Assembly (NCBI GenBank): GCA_015488325.1
Contig: WFOA01000055.1
Span: 1-32,739 of the forward strand
Reading direction: 5' to 3'
DNA: 32,739 nt
DNA from: Acidimicrobiia bacterium
GTDB lineage: Bacteria; Actinomycetota; Acidimicrobiia; Spongiisociales; ZC4RG35
A program made the position numbers and the translations under genes. Position 1 is the stretch's first letter, and every line of letters begins with the position of its first letter. Below are positions 15,592 to 24,236 of the stretch, piece by piece. Below the pieces are notes generated by a model. That model made no database searches. It was not told where the DNA came from and saw nothing but the letters and a program-made list of their open reading frames with translations.

Positions 15592-16370
15592 TGCGAACGC
15601 CGGCGTTCGTACGTGTCCTGGAGGGGGAAGCCCGGGTGTACCGACGGGTCTGGCGCGGGTCGGTGATCTCGACGTTCCTCAACCCGGTCCTGTTCCTGGC
15701 GGCGATGGGGTTGGGACTGGGACGGCTGGTGGATGAACGAACCGCCGGTGTGGGACTCGACGGCCTCACCTACCTCGCCTTCCTCGCCCCCGGCCTCCTG
15801 GCAGCCACCGCCATGCAGACCGGCGCCGGTGACTCGTCGTGGCCGGTGATGGCGGGGATCAAATGGCGGAAGACCTACGACGCGGTGCTGGCGACCCCGG
15901 TGGGGGTGGCGTCGCTCACCGTCGGCCATCTCGCCTGGGTCGGGATCCGCCTCGTGTTCGTCTCGGTGGCGTTCGTGTTGGTGATGGCCGCCTTCGGGGC
16001 GGTCGGTCTGGCCGCCGGCCTCACGGCGGTTCCGGCCGCCGTCCTCACCGGACTCGCCTTCGCCGCCCCGATGGTCGCCTACACGGCGGGGCTGAAAGGA
16101 GAGCAGGGGCTGACCTCCATGTTCCGGTTCGGCATCGTCCCGCTGTTCTTGTTCTCGGGGACGTTCTTCCCCGTCTCCCAACTCCCCGACTGGTTGGAGC
16201 CCCTCGCCTGGGTCACTCCCCTGTGGCACGGGGTGGAGCTGTCCCGGTCGACCGCCCTCGGGACCGTCCCCGTGCCGCCTCCCTGGCTGTCCGTCGCCTA
16301 TCTGGCCTCGTGGACGGTGGGCGGGACCTGGCTGGCGGTGGTCCGGATGCGCCGGAGGCTGGTGACGTGA
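15591..16370 (+). CDS. ABC-2 type exporter, permease subunit 1
   Basis: This 259-residue integral membrane protein has six predicted helices and resembles the NodJ/DrrB-type ABC-2 permeases. The conserved cytoplasmic segment KWRKTYDAVLATPVG, seen in that family just before helix 3, is present. A later FLFSGTFFPVSQLPDWLE stretch followed by WVTPLWHGVELSR is also family-typical. It is a paralogue of the next gene, so the membrane domain is probably a heterodimer. The ATG at 15591 shares its A with the ATPase stop. Both ends overlap their neighbours, so the three genes are translationally coupled. Confidence 0.93.
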   Translation: MRTPAFVRVLEGEARVYRRVWRGSVISTFLNPVLFLAAMGLGLGRLVDERTAGVGLDGLTYLAFLAPGLLAATAMQTGAGDSSWPVMAGIKWRKTYDAVLATPVGVASLTVGHLAWVGIRLVFVSVAFVLVMAAFGAVGLAAGLTAVPAAVLTGLAFAAPMVAYTAGLKGEQGLTSMFRFGIVPLFLFSGTFFPVSQLPDWLEPLAWVTPLWHGVELSRSTALGTVPVPPPWLSVAYLASWTVGGTWLAVVRMRRRLVT

Positions 16371-17167
16371 CCGCCGCCACCCTCGTCGCCCGGGTGCTCC
16401 CACCGGTGGCGGGCGCCCGCAGGATCCTGGAGCGGAACTACCTCGTCTACCGCCACGTGTGGCTGATCGTCTTCTCCGGGTTCTTCGAGCCGCTCTTCTA
16501 TCTCTTCTCGATCGGGATCGGGATCGGTCGTCTCGTCGGTGACGTCACCGGACCGGACGGCACGGCGATCCCCTACACGGCGTTCGTCGCCCCGGCCCTC
16601 CTCGGCGCGGCGGCGATGAACGGCGCCGTCTACGAATCCACCTTCAACATCTTCTTCAAACTCAAGTTCGGGAAGGTGTACGACGCCATCCTCGCCACCC
16701 CGATGCGCCCCACCGACGTGGCGGTCGGCGAGGTGATCTGGTCGCTGCTTCGGGGCGCCATCTACGCCGCCGGGTTCCTCGCCGTCATGGCGGCGATGGG
16801 GTTGGTCACCTCCTGGTGGGGGCTGGCAGCGTTGCCTGCCGCCGTCCTCATCGGCTTCGCCTTCGCCGCCGTGGGCATGGCCGCCACCACCTTCATGCGG
16901 TCGTGGCAGGACTTCGACCTCGTCCAGCTCGTGACCCTCCCCCTGTTCCTCTTCTCCGCCACCTTCTACCCCCTCGACGTCTACCCGGAGACGATCCAGG
17001 TCGTCACCCGCTTCTCACCGCTCTACCACGGCGTCGAGATCCTGCGAGCCTTCACGCTGGGGACGCTCGACTGGAGCCTCGTCGGCCATGTCGGGTTCCT
17101 GACGGCGATGGGGGTGGGCGGCATGGTCGTCGCCGCCCGCCGCCTGGAGTCGCTCCTGTTGACCTGA
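16367..17167 (+). CDS. ABC-2 type exporter, permease subunit 2
   Basis: This 266-residue paralogue of the preceding permease has six helices. The matching cytoplasmic motif is KFGKVYDAILATPMRP. The second half carries FLFSATFYPLDVYPETIQ and RFSPLYHGVEILRAF, the same landmarks as in subunit 1. The GTG start overlaps the upstream stop (GTGA). Its last 153 bases are also read in the opposite direction by the kinase gene ending at 17015, an unusually long convergent overlap. No terminator is visible between them. Confidence 0.92.
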   Translation: MTAATLVARVLPPVAGARRILERNYLVYRHVWLIVFSGFFEPLFYLFSIGIGIGRLVGDVTGPDGTAIPYTAFVAPALLGAAAMNGAVYESTFNIFFKLKFGKVYDAILATPMRPTDVAVGEVIWSLLRGAIYAAGFLAVMAAMGLVTSWWGLAALPAAVLIGFAFAAVGMAATTFMRSWQDFDLVQLVTLPLFLFSATFYPLDVYPETIQVVTRFSPLYHGVEILRAFTLGTLDWSLVGHVGFLTAMGVGGMVVAARRLESLLLT

Positions 17168-18265
17168 CATCGCCGTCTCCCCGCGGGGGAGCTCCACCCG
17201 CCACCGGTGGGTGGTCTCCGACCGTTCCTCCGCCAGCCGTGCACCCATCATCTCGATCAGCCGGGAAGCGGTCCAAGGCCCCACCGGCCCGACGCCTCCC
17301 TGCGGGTCGGCGAAGGAGCCGACCTCGTCGGCCTGGCCCGTCATGGCCGGTCCGTCGTCTTCGACGTCGACGACCACCGTCGCGCCCGCCGACGTGGCGC
17401 CGATGCGGAGCGACCGGCCGCCCTGTTGGAACCGGTGCTGGGCCAGCATGCGCAGGGCCTGACCCAGGCGGAGCGCGTCGCAGCGGACGAGGAGACCGGC
17501 GGGCCCTTCGACCGCCGGACGCGGATAGCCCATCTCCTCCAGCGTTGCGGCCACCCCGTCGAGGACGGACCGGATCCGGGTGGCACGGGGGATGATCGTC
17601 ACCGGATCCCCACCTTCGAGCCGAGCCGCCGTCACGAAGTCGTCGATGGTGACGGACAGTTCCCGGGCTTGGCACAGGATCACGTCAGCGGTCTCCGCCG
17701 CCTCTCCTTCGAGCTGTGACCGGAGGATCGAGGCGAACCCGAGGATGCCGGTGAGGGGTGTCCGCAGCACGTGGGCGACCCAGCCGATCAGACCGTGGCG
17801 GAACCGGAGGGAGGCTTCGACGTTGCGGCTGGCCTCCACTTCGGCGGTGACGTCCTCGATGCTTCCTTCGATCCCGATGACCTTTCCGTCTTCCGACGTC
17901 ATCGGTCGGGCCGTGATCTTCGCCCAGATGGTGGTCCCGTCCCGTCGGGACAGCCGGAACGGCGCCACCGTCCCTCCGGAGAGGACGGTGTCGACGAGGC
18001 GCTCACGGTCTTCGGGGTCCACGTACAGGTCGGTGACCTTCACCCCGACCAGTTCCACGGGGCGCCCGTATCCGAGGATCTCGGCCAGGGCCGTGTTGCA
18101 TTCGAGCAGCTCTCCGTCGAGGCTGGTCCGGTAAAGGCCCACGGGGACCCCTTCGTAGAGGTCCCGGTACTGGTGGAGGAGCCGCCTGGCGCTTTCTTCG
18201 GCCTGCAGGCGCGCCGTGAGGTCCCTGATGACCAGCGCCACCATCGGTCGTTCCCCGACCGTCAC
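17015..18265 (-). CDS. PAS-domain histidine kinase with degenerate ATPase lobe, N-terminus lost
   Basis: The open frame of 416 residues begins inside a domain. Residues 1-20 (PMVALVIRDLTARLQ) are the end of a PAS domain whose front lies in other frames upstream. Residues 30-145 form a second PAS domain (GVPVGLYRTSLDGELLECN). The dimerisation helix has H165 in WVAHVLRTPLTGILG. In the ATPase lobe the N-box asparagine is missing (LRLGQALRMLAQHRFQ). The G1 box reads EDDGPAMTG, and the usual GxGLGL reads GGVGPVGPW. The frame continues past the natural domain end (RWRVELPRGETAM) into the convergent permease gene. It is paralogous to the kinase at 18977. Function may be lost or altered; the GTG start is only the first available. 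Confidence 0.7.
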   Translation of the reverse strand: MTVGERPMVALVIRDLTARLQAEESARRLLHQYRDLYEGVPVGLYRTSLDGELLECNTALAEILGYGRPVELVGVKVTDLYVDPEDRERLVDTVLSGGTVAPFRLSRRDGTTIWAKITARPMTSEDGKVIGIEGSIEDVTAEVEASRNVEASLRFRHGLIGWVAHVLRTPLTGILGFASILRSQLEGEAAETADVILCQARELSVTIDDFVTAARLEGGDPVTIIPRATRIRSVLDGVAATLEEMGYPRPAVEGPAGLLVRCDALRLGQALRMLAQHRFQQGGRSLRIGATSAGATVVVDVEDDGPAMTGQADEVGSFADPQGGVGPVGPWTASRLIEMMGARLAEERSETTHRWRVELPRGETAMSGQQERLQAAGGDDHAAHPHRRQEPDMADEAPVERPQREGSQDLDAVVER

Positions 18266-18740
18266 GCTGGTGGCGGCGACGTCGAGGGTTCGGGATTCGC
18301 CGACGGCCGTGACCCCTGCGGCAAGAACGGACCATCGGCGAAGAGGATGGTTCCGTCGGGTTCGACGACCGCTGCGGCGTCACCGACCGACTCGAAAAGT
18401 GGCCTGCACACGGCCCGAACCCTCGTCTCTCGCTCAACGACTGCCGTGTCGACGGCCCAGGCGACTGGGGAATCAAACGAGGGGTTGCGGCACCGGCCAG
18501 CAGGTCCGCCGCGGCTTCGACGCGGCGGTCCGATCGTCGGGAAACGCGGTACCCACCGACACCACGCACACGGAGGCGAGAACCCCCATCGCCCGGGACG
18601 GCGTTTCGGCGACGAACACCGTCGACACCGCGAAAGGGGGACGGGACGACGGCCGGGATCGAGAAGTCGCCGAGTTCGAAGCTTCCTGCCGCCACCGCAA
18701 CGACGACGAGCGTCACGTGACCGGCGAGGGTACGCCGTCC
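18266..18740 (-). pseudogene. Frameshifted remnant of the sensor region of the downstream kinase
   Basis: Protein-like pieces appear in successive different frames. GRRTLAGHVTLVVVAVAAGS lies from 18740 and AVSTVFVAETPSRAMGVLAS from 18631. RRVEAAADLLAGAA lies near 18526, followed by SPVAWAVDTAVVERETRVRA and FESVGDAAAVVEPDGTILF at 18471-18340. The last runs into VTAVGESRTLDVAATS (18313-18266), which continues the kinase frame. Order and spacing match the membrane and first PAS region of the paralogue at 18977-20992, with about 60 PAS residues missing. Several indels plus a deletion explain this best; sequencing error is the alternative. The 236 bp from 18741 to 18976 show nothing I can assign. 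Confidence 0.55.
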
Positions 18741-18976
18741 GGTGACGAGCCGTTCGACCCCGGTCGGCTGGGGACGCACGACTCGACTCCCCAGACGAGA
18801 CGTTCGGACTCGACGGCTCGGCCACGGAAAACGAACATTGGATCGGGATCCGATTCCGAAGGCGACTATCGCCGAAGTGAGTCCCGGCGGGGCTCTACCC
18901 ACGACGTGCTCCCCAGGATCTTCCCTTTGGCATGGCCAAGATCGAATCCAGGTGTCCGACGGGCGGTATCTCGGCC

Positions 18977-20992
18977 TCAGTCGGCAAAGGCCTCCGAACC
19001 CGCGTCGGGAGTATTCACCGCGGAACGACCGCGCGACGCTTGGCACCCTCGACTGAGACGGAGAACGTAGCACCGTCGACCGTCACGGTATTCGTATCCG
19101 GCATCACCGTCCATAGCCGAGGCGAGCTTGCGCGCCGCCCACAGGCCGACCCCAAGCCGATTCGGATTCGTCGAGTCGGCTTGGCTGCTCGAAAAAGGAT
19201 GGAAGAGTTGGCTGCAGTCCTGCGCCGAGACCGGTTGACCTTCGTAGGAGACGACGAGACGTACCTCGGAACCATCTTCGTCTCCTTCCGCCTCTACCGA
19301 AATCCGGCCGGTGGTGTCCCGCAACGCCACCGACATCATGAGCTGGACGGCCTGTCGAAGACGTAGCGGATCGGCGTAGACGGTCCTACCGTCACATGCA
19401 ACGTCTACTCGTGGGTGACCGGCACCGAAACCGAGGTTTCGCAGCGCTTCGGCCACCGCCTCGTCCACCTTGACACCGTCCACGTTCACCACCTCGAAAG
19501 CCCCGCCATCTCCTTGCAGCCGACTGGCGATGAGCAGCTCGTCGATGAGCGCGGCCAGCTCGTGGGCGTGGTCCCGGATCGTCTGTGCCAACTCCGTAGG
19601 GTCGGCGGTGATATCGGAGCGATTGAGCAGCTCGGCGTAGCCGAGGATGACGGTGAGAGGGGTGCGAAGGTTGTGGGCGACCGCTGCGATCAGTCGCTCC
19701 TTCGACCGGTTCGATGCTTCCAGGGCAGCCACCGCCTCCACCTGGGCGGTGATGTCCTCGAGGGCGCCTTCGTATGCAACGACGGTCCCGTCGTCCGCTA
19801 GAACCGCCCGGGTATGGTCTCGGACCCAGAGGACACGTCCGTCCAAGGCCCGGATCTGATAGACGGCGGAGGCTCCCCCGGTCCCGGTCTCCTCCAACAG
19901 CCGGTCCCGTTCGGTGGGGTCGACGTAGAAGTCCTGGGCGAGCCGTCCGAGGAGGTCCTCTTCCTCGTCGCCGCCGAGGAGCGTCACGAAGGCCGGGTTG
20001 CCGCCGAGGATCCTCCCGTCGGGGGCCGTCCGGTACAACCCCACCGGGACCCGCTCGTAGAGGAGCCGGAACGACTCCAGGCGTTCCCGGGCGGCCGTCT
20101 CGGCGGCGACCCGGCGGCTGACGTCCCGGACGGTGGCCGCTGCCATCCGCCGGCCCAGCACGTCGAAGGTGGCGACGGAGATTTCCGCCGGGAAGGTCTC
20201 CCCCCACGACCGCAACGCGTGGAGGATTGGCCGGTTCGACATAGCACGGGTGTCCGCTGCGCCTTCCATCGTGGCGGCGACGAACCGTTCGTGACGTTCC
20301 CGATAGGCGGGGGGCAGCAGCTCCGACACCGACCGGCCCACCATGTCACCGCTCCCATAGCCGAAGGTCTTCTCGGCTGACGAGTTAGCGCGCACAATCG
20401 TCCCTTCGGCGTCGACCACGACGACGCCGTCGCCGGCACTGTCGAACAGGGCGCTGTGGAGCTGACGATCGTATTGGGCCACCCGCGCCGACGCGACGAA
20501 GAGCAGATAGGTGACCACGAACGCCAAGGCCAGCACCGCGACCCCAATGACGGCACCGACGACCCGACCGGGGTGGTCGGCAGCTCGAGCGTTGAGAAGG
20601 GTGGCCGCCGCCACCGCCAGGTACACGATCAGCAGACGTACCACGGTCCGCCGGCGGTCGGATTCGACCAGGACGATCGCCACCGCCATCAGCGAACCGA
20701 CGGCGATCATCGCCGGAAACTGCCCACCGGAACCGAACAAGCCCAGGGGGACGATCGCCAGTGATGCCACCGCCACGAAACGTCCGGCGTCTGCCCGACC
20801 CCGCCATGTCTGGAACAGCGACCCCAAGGCGAGAACGAGCCCGAACACGGCCCAATAGATCTGGTTGGTCTCCCGGGTGACCCACGCCCCGAACCCGAAC
20901 GCCGTCGCTACCCCTAGACCCAACAGACCGAAGCCCCGCACGTAGAGAGTGGCGAGGTGGTGAGGCGAGGCGAAAGGACGGGACAGAATCAC
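18977..20992 (-). CDS. Membrane PAS-PAS histidine kinase with unusual ATPase lobe
   Basis: This 671-residue sensor starts at a GTG. Residues 12-168 hold about six hydrophobic helices forming an integral membrane sensor. PAS 1 spans about 178-295 (ALFDSAGDGVVVVDAEGTIV). PAS 2 spans about 308-420 (ERVPVGLYRTAPDGRILGGN). The phospho-acceptor helix has H440 in AVAHNLRTPLTVILGYAELL. The ATP lobe is atypical: the N-box reads LRLRQAVQLMMSVALRDTTG with no asparagine, G1 reads VSYEGQPVS with no aspartate, and only GVGLW resembles G2. Autophosphorylation by itself is doubtful. It is divergent from the intact kinase at 21115 and is the likely sister of the broken kinase downstream. Confidence 0.87.
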   Translation of the reverse strand: MILSRPFASPHHLATLYVRGFGLLGLGVATAFGFGAWVTRETNQIYWAVFGLVLALGSLFQTWRGRADAGRFVAVASLAIVPLGLFGSGGQFPAMIAVGSLMAVAIVLVESDRRRTVVRLLIVYLAVAAATLLNARAADHPGRVVGAVIGVAVLALAFVVTYLLFVASARVAQYDRQLHSALFDSAGDGVVVVDAEGTIVRANSSAEKTFGYGSGDMVGRSVSELLPPAYRERHERFVAATMEGAADTRAMSNRPILHALRSWGETFPAEISVATFDVLGRRMAAATVRDVSRRVAAETAARERLESFRLLYERVPVGLYRTAPDGRILGGNPAFVTLLGGDEEEDLLGRLAQDFYVDPTERDRLLEETGTGGASAVYQIRALDGRVLWVRDHTRAVLADDGTVVAYEGALEDITAQVEAVAALEASNRSKERLIAAVAHNLRTPLTVILGYAELLNRSDITADPTELAQTIRDHAHELAALIDELLIASRLQGDGGAFEVVNVDGVKVDEAVAEALRNLGFGAGHPRVDVACDGRTVYADPLRLRQAVQLMMSVALRDTTGRISVEAEGDEDGSEVRLVVSYEGQPVSAQDCSQLFHPFSSSQADSTNPNRLGVGLWAARKLASAMDGDAGYEYRDGRRCYVLRLSRGCQASRGRSAVNTPDAGSEAFAD

Positions 20993-21013
20993 GAGCTGAG
21001 ATTTCTCATCGGC

Positions 21014-21019
21014 AGCCTA
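21014..21019 (-). promoter_or_regulatory. -10 box TAGGCT of the 18977-20992 kinase
   Basis: The minus-strand TAGGCT lies 21 nt before the GTG at 20992, inside the 122-bp gap shared with the divergent kinase at 21115. No strong ribosome site was seen. Confidence 0.35.
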
Positions 21020-21114
21020 TCAGACCACCTGAAGCGATGACGCTTTCGTCGCCGACGTTCTGAGGGGCAAAAGATGGGCCTCAAGCGGGGAAAGAGCTTG
21101 CCGACCGGGCTGGC

Positions 21115-23103
21115 ATGGCCCTTGACGCCACCACACGTCCGACGTTCTGGTCACTCGTACCGGATCTCCGAAAGGCCTTCGAAGAAGGCCCATCCCCCGT
21201 CCCCGCCTCTCATGGACGGCGAACGCTCCTTGCGGTACGCCGACTCGGGCTCGTCGGCGGGGTGGTGTTCCACACGGTGTTGGGTTTCGTCTGGTCGTGG
21301 ACCGGTGGTCTCCTCGTCGCCGCCGCCTTCGCCGTGTACGCCCTCACGATCGCCCCGGCGATCACCCGTCTCCGCCCCCACAACTCCGCGCTGCACTTGA
21401 TCGCCGACAGCGTGGCGGTCGCCATCGTCGCCACCCTCGTCGGCACCCCCGTCCTCGCCATCCCCTGGCTGTTCGTGCTTTTCCTCGCCCCCATGGTCCT
21501 TGCCAGGACACGCACCGCCCTGGGAGTCCTCGCTGCTGCAGGCCTCCTCGTGCCGTTCACCATCAGCCTCGCCGGCAGGTACCCTCCAATCACGCCTCCC
21601 CTCGCCGATGAACTCCAAATCGCCTACATGTACGTCGCCTTCGCCGGCGACATACTGATCGCCGCCTTTCTGACCTTGGCAATGGGCTCCGCGACACGTG
21701 CCAGCCACGCGGAACGGACCCGGGCGGCCGAGACGGTCGAACGGCAACGAAGTCACCTCGAAACGCTCTTCGAGGCGATGCCCACCCCGGTCGCCCAGTT
21801 CGACATGACCGAGGTAGCCAACCGGCTCGCTGCCCTCCAACGCCGGGACGTCGACGACGTCTCCGCCTACCTCGCAGACCACCCCGAGATTCGATCCACC
21901 CTCGTCGAAACGATCGTTGTCAGAAGAGCGAACCCAGCATGGTGCAGGCTCTTCGACCTCGACACAGAGCGAGTGCACGGCCGGGTGAATTACGACAAAC
22001 TCCCTCCCAGCATCAGCGGTGCTTTTGCTCGGCTCATCGCCGAGCTCGGAACCGGAAAGATCCAAGGCGGCTTCCGTCTCAGTTTCGAGACCTTTCAAGG
22101 CAGATCCGTGCACGGCTGGTTCGGTTTCCGCGTTGTAGAAACCTACGGGACTCCCGACTACTCACGAGTGATCGTCACCGTCATCGACGAGACCGAACGT
22201 GAAGAGCTGGTCCGAACCATCAACGAACGGAACGCGGCACTCGCCCAAGCCCTGGAAGAGCTGCAGACCGCCCAGGCGGAGATGCTCCAAGGCCAGAAGA
22301 TGGAGGCGATCGGCACCCTCGCCGCGGGGATCGCCCACGAGATCAACACCCCCATCCAGTACGTCGGCGACAACGTGCGGTTCATCGGCGACGCCACCGG
22401 CGACGTCCTCGCCGTCCTCCAGGCGTCCGGGCAGGCCGTCGCCGAGTTCGACGACGGGACTCTCCGCCCCGAGACGATGGCGATGCTCTCCCGCGCCCTC
22501 GACGACGCCGACGTCGAGTTTCTATACGAAGAGCTCCCCGCCGCGGTCGACCAGGCCCTCGAAGGCGTGGACCGGGTGGCGACGATCGTCCGGGCAATGA
22601 AAGACTTCGCACATCCCGGGACCGAGGAGCTCGCCCCCGTCGACCTCAACCACGCCATCGAGACGACCGCCACCGTCTCGAAGAACGAATGGAAATACGT
22701 CGCCGAGCTCGAACTGGATCTCGATCCCGACCTCGGCCTCGTTCCCGCCCTCTCCGGGCCCCTCAACCAAGTGGTGCTCAACCTCATCGTGAACGCCGCC
22801 CACGCCATCGCCGACAAGGGCGACGACAAAGGCGTGATCCGAATCGCCACTGTCCGGGAAGACGACTTCGCCGTCGTGAGCGTCTCCGACACCGGCTGTG
22901 GAATCCCCGAGGAGATCCGCAGCCGGATCTTCGAGCCGTTCTTCACCACCAAAGAGGTGGGGCGAGGCTCGGGCCAGGGACTCGCACTCGCCCATCGGGT
23001 GGTGGTGGAACAACATCGAGGACGGATCGACGTCGAATCCGAAGTGGGGGTAGGCACGACCTTTCACCTTCGCATCCCCCTCCACTCCGAAGAGGAGACC
23101 TGA
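21115..23103 (+). CDS. Membrane sensor histidine kinase (NtrB/ZraS-like catalytic core)
   Basis: This 662-residue kinase has about six hydrophobic helices at residues 38-192, an atypical PAS-like region around 215-360 (LETLFEAMPTPVAQFDMTE...VIVTVIDETERE), a coiled coil (365-395) and a complete catalytic core. The H-box is TLAAGIAHEINTPIQYVGDN with H408. The N-box is LNQVVLNLIVNAAHAI, G1 is VSDTGCGIP, the F-box is IFEPFFTTKE and G2 is GSGQGLALAH. All ATP-binding residues are present, unlike the two neighbouring kinases. The ATG at 21115 has a weak ribosome site. An out-of-frame ATG at 21074 has a better one but leads into non-coding frame. Two response regulators follow immediately. Confidence 0.93.
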   Translation: MALDATTRPTFWSLVPDLRKAFEEGPSPVPASHGRRTLLAVRRLGLVGGVVFHTVLGFVWSWTGGLLVAAAFAVYALTIAPAITRLRPHNSALHLIADSVAVAIVATLVGTPVLAIPWLFVLFLAPMVLARTRTALGVLAAAGLLVPFTISLAGRYPPITPPLADELQIAYMYVAFAGDILIAAFLTLAMGSATRASHAERTRAAETVERQRSHLETLFEAMPTPVAQFDMTEVANRLAALQRRDVDDVSAYLADHPEIRSTLVETIVVRRANPAWCRLFDLDTERVHGRVNYDKLPPSISGAFARLIAELGTGKIQGGFRLSFETFQGRSVHGWFGFRVVETYGTPDYSRVIVTVIDETEREELVRTINERNAALAQALEELQTAQAEMLQGQKMEAIGTLAAGIAHEINTPIQYVGDNVRFIGDATGDVLAVLQASGQAVAEFDDGTLRPETMAMLSRALDDADVEFLYEELPAAVDQALEGVDRVATIVRAMKDFAHPGTEELAPVDLNHAIETTATVSKNEWKYVAELELDLDPDLGLVPALSGPLNQVVLNLIVNAAHAIADKGDDKGVIRIATVREDDFAVVSVSDTGCGIPEEIRSRIFEPFFTTKEVGRGSGQGLALAHRVVVEQHRGRIDVESEVGVGTTFHLRIPLHSEEET

Positions 23104-23105
23104 TC

Positions 23106-24236
23106 GTGGTACGGGTGATGTTCGTCGACGACGAACCGCAGATCCTCAGCGGCCTCCGCCGCATGCTCCGCAAGGAACGCTCCGAATGGCATCCCGAATA
23201 CGTGACGTCGGGGCGCGAAGCTCTCGCCCGCATGGAAGAGGAGCCCGTCGACGTCCTCGTCACCGACATGCGGATGCCCGAGATGTCGGGGCTGGAACTG
23301 TTGGCGGCCGTGAAGGAACGCCATCCCGAGACGGTGCGCCTCGTCCTGTCGGGACATGCCGACCAGGAGATGACGCTGAAGGCCGTCGGCCTCGCCCACC
23401 AGTACCTGTCGAAACCCTGCGATCCCGAAGTGCTCCGTACGGCCGTACAACGATCGGTACGGCTCCGATCGCACCTGGCCGACGTCGACTTGAAACAGGC
23501 TGTTTCCGGGGTGGGCTCTCTGCCCACCCTCCCGTCCATCTACTCCCGAGTCGTCGCCACCCTTCGCGATCCCGGCCGCACCCTCCTCGACGTCGGGGCC
23601 ATCATCGCCGAAGACATCGGGCTCACCGCCAAGGTCCTCCAGGTCGTCAACTCGTCGTTCTTCGGCCTTCCCCGAGAAGTTCTCACTGCCCAGGAGGCCA
23701 CCGCCCTCCTAGGGGGAGACGTCGTCACCTCCCTCGTCCTCGGCGCCGAACTCTTCGACGGGCCCCCAAGTCAGATGCCCGCCGCGGAACGCCTGTGGAA
23801 AGGAGCGACGTTGACGGCCTCCAAGGCCAAGGAAATCGCACGGCGGGTTGGGCTCGACCATCGAACCATCGAACATTCCTATGCGGCAGGCATGCTCCAT
23901 CACGTTGGCAAACTGGTTCTCCTCCGCCGTCATCCCCAACTCCTCGACGCCACCATCGAACAGGAGGTCGACACCATTGGCACACACCATGGCCTCCTCG
24001 GCGCCTACCTCCTCGACGTCTGGGGCTTTCCCGACCCGGTCGTCGAAGCCGTCGGCTTCCACGACCGCCCCCGTGAATCGCCGACCCACAGCTTCGGCCC
24101 CCTCGCCGCCGTCCACATGGCGATCGCTCTCCTCGGCGAGGACTGCCATCTGGCGGAGCCCGACAGAGAATTCCTCACCGAACTCGGGATCGACCTCGCC
24201 GATTTCGCCGATCTGATGGAGGGAGCAGATGCCTGA
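23106..24236 (+). CDS. Response regulator with REC and HDOD domains
   Basis: This 376-residue protein starts at a GTG two bases after the kinase stop, with GAGGAG upstream. The REC domain (residues 4-120) has the acidic pair FVDDEP, phospho-acceptor D54 in VTDMRMPEM, S82 in LVLSGHAD and K103 in YLSKPCD. The HDOD domain (about 130-330) shows the family start LPTLPSIYSRVVATLRDP, AIIAEDIGLTAKVLQVVNSS and FFGLPREV. HDOD domains are non-catalytic relatives of HD phosphohydrolases, used in signal transduction. The linked kinase is the expected phospho-donor. The gene overlaps the next regulator by 8 bp. Confidence 0.94.
   Translation: MVRVMFVDDEPQILSGLRRMLRKERSEWHPEYVTSGREALARMEEEPVDVLVTDMRMPEMSGLELLAAVKERHPETVRLVLSGHADQEMTLKAVGLAHQYLSKPCDPEVLRTAVQRSVRLRSHLADVDLKQAVSGVGSLPTLPSIYSRVVATLRDPGRTLLDVGAIIAEDIGLTAKVLQVVNSSFFGLPREVLTAQEATALLGGDVVTSLVLGAELFDGPPSQMPAAERLWKGATLTASKAKEIARRVGLDHRTIEHSYAAGMLHHVGKLVLLRRHPQLLDATIEQEVDTIGTHHGLLGAYLLDVWGFPDPVVEAVGFHDRPRESPTHSFGPLAAVHMAIALLGEDCHLAEPDREFLTELGIDLADFADLMEGADA

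Noticed and set aside
21074-21400. Frame from the ATG at 21074 with a good ribosome site
   Set aside because: Its product is Ser/Pro/Arg-rich and out of frame with the clear kinase; the site may be chance, though an upstream leader peptide is not excluded.
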